Origin: Candidatus Cloacimonadota bacterium
GTDB lineage: Bacteria; Cloacimonadota; Cloacimonadia; Cloacimonadales; TCS61
Length of the DNA stretch: 5,265 bases
Direction: 5' to 3'
NCBI GenBank assembly: GCA_030668345.1
Contig: DAOUUD010000132.1
Location: 1-5,265, forward strand
Positions 5,170-5,265 of the stretch are shown here, in pieces. The position numbers and the translations under genes were made by a program. The notes below the pieces were generated by a model. That model was not told the DNA's origin. It saw only the letters and a list, made by a program, of their open reading frames with translations, and searched no databases. The number at the start of each line of letters is the position of its first letter. The first letter of the stretch is position 1.

Positions 5170-5265
5170 TGTTTTGCTCCCTTTACCAACCTTTTTGCAG
5201 GACCGATCTTCTTAACTTCGTTTGTTATCTTCTCGATGATATTGGCAAAGCGTTCGCCTTCTCCG
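5166..5265 (-). CDS. mvhD: C-terminal end of an MvhD-like hydrogenase iron-sulfur subunit or HdrA-MvhD fusion (partial)
   Basis: Only the last 32 residues are in the window, ending at TGA 5166-5168, which overlaps the next ATG. The visible tail reads GEGERFANIIEKITNEVKKIG and then P-A-K-R-L. It matches the end of MvhD-type proteins, where EGEKFAE.I...V...GPS is usual. MvhD carries a 2Fe-2S cluster and passes electrons to HdrA; the cluster ligands lie outside the window and cannot be checked. The same tail also ends HdrA-MvhD fusions and QmoB, so the full gene may be larger. The 4-nt overlap with the 321-residue gene places it in the same operon and supports an Hdr-type complex encoded upstream. 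Confidence 0.6.
   Translation of the reverse strand, partial: GEGERFANIIEKITNEVKKIGPAKRLVKGAKQ

Overview
All convincing genes in this AT-rich window lie on the minus strand and read from right to left, as one probable operon cut by both window edges. The gene set is rich in iron-sulfur and flavin redox subunits and points to an anaerobic bacterium. The base composition, the stand-alone four-helix-bundle gene and the short palindromes (CGTTCCCAA...TTGGGAATGC) remind me of candidate phyla such as Cloacimonadota. That assignment is a guess from style; no marker gene in the window tests it.

Layout in transcription order: (1) the last 32 codons of an MvhD-like or HdrA-MvhD fusion protein (5166-5265); (2) a 321-residue cysteine-rich protein with two 4Fe-4S clusters (4204-5169), overlapping gene 1 by ATGA; (3) a 131-bp gap holding two strong palindromes and a half copy; (4) a 341-residue 4Fe-4S dicluster protein of the AsrA/HydB type (3035-4060); (5) a 218-bp gap with three more hairpins; (6) a 274-residue FAD/NAD(P)-binding reductase with a C-terminal 2Fe-2S motif, AsrB/HydG/FlxA type (1992-2816); (7) an element-like insert of about 0.5 kb with a frameshifted four-helix-bundle gene (1528-1879), AT-rich inverted repeats and a perfect 25-nt direct repeat; (8) an HdrC-like 4Fe-4S protein (1007-1483); (9) a TusA-family sulfur carrier (740-967); (10) a YeeE/YedE-family membrane sulfur transporter starting at GTG 726 and running off the left edge.

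How the genes may work together: the AsrB-like flavoprotein, the two ferredoxin-like subunits and the MvhD-like protein resemble FlxABCD, the NAD(P)H-oxidising module that feeds electrons to heterodisulfide reductase (Hdr) complexes in sulfate reducers. Here the module is followed by HdrC without an adjacent HdrB, and then by a TusA-YeeE pair of the kind linked to thiosulfate or sulfur uptake. My inference is that the operon couples NAD(P)H/ferredoxin electron transfer, possibly bifurcating, to a sulfur compound imported by YeeE and carried on TusA. The sequence supports the gene families and their order; the substrate and direction of electron flow are not shown.
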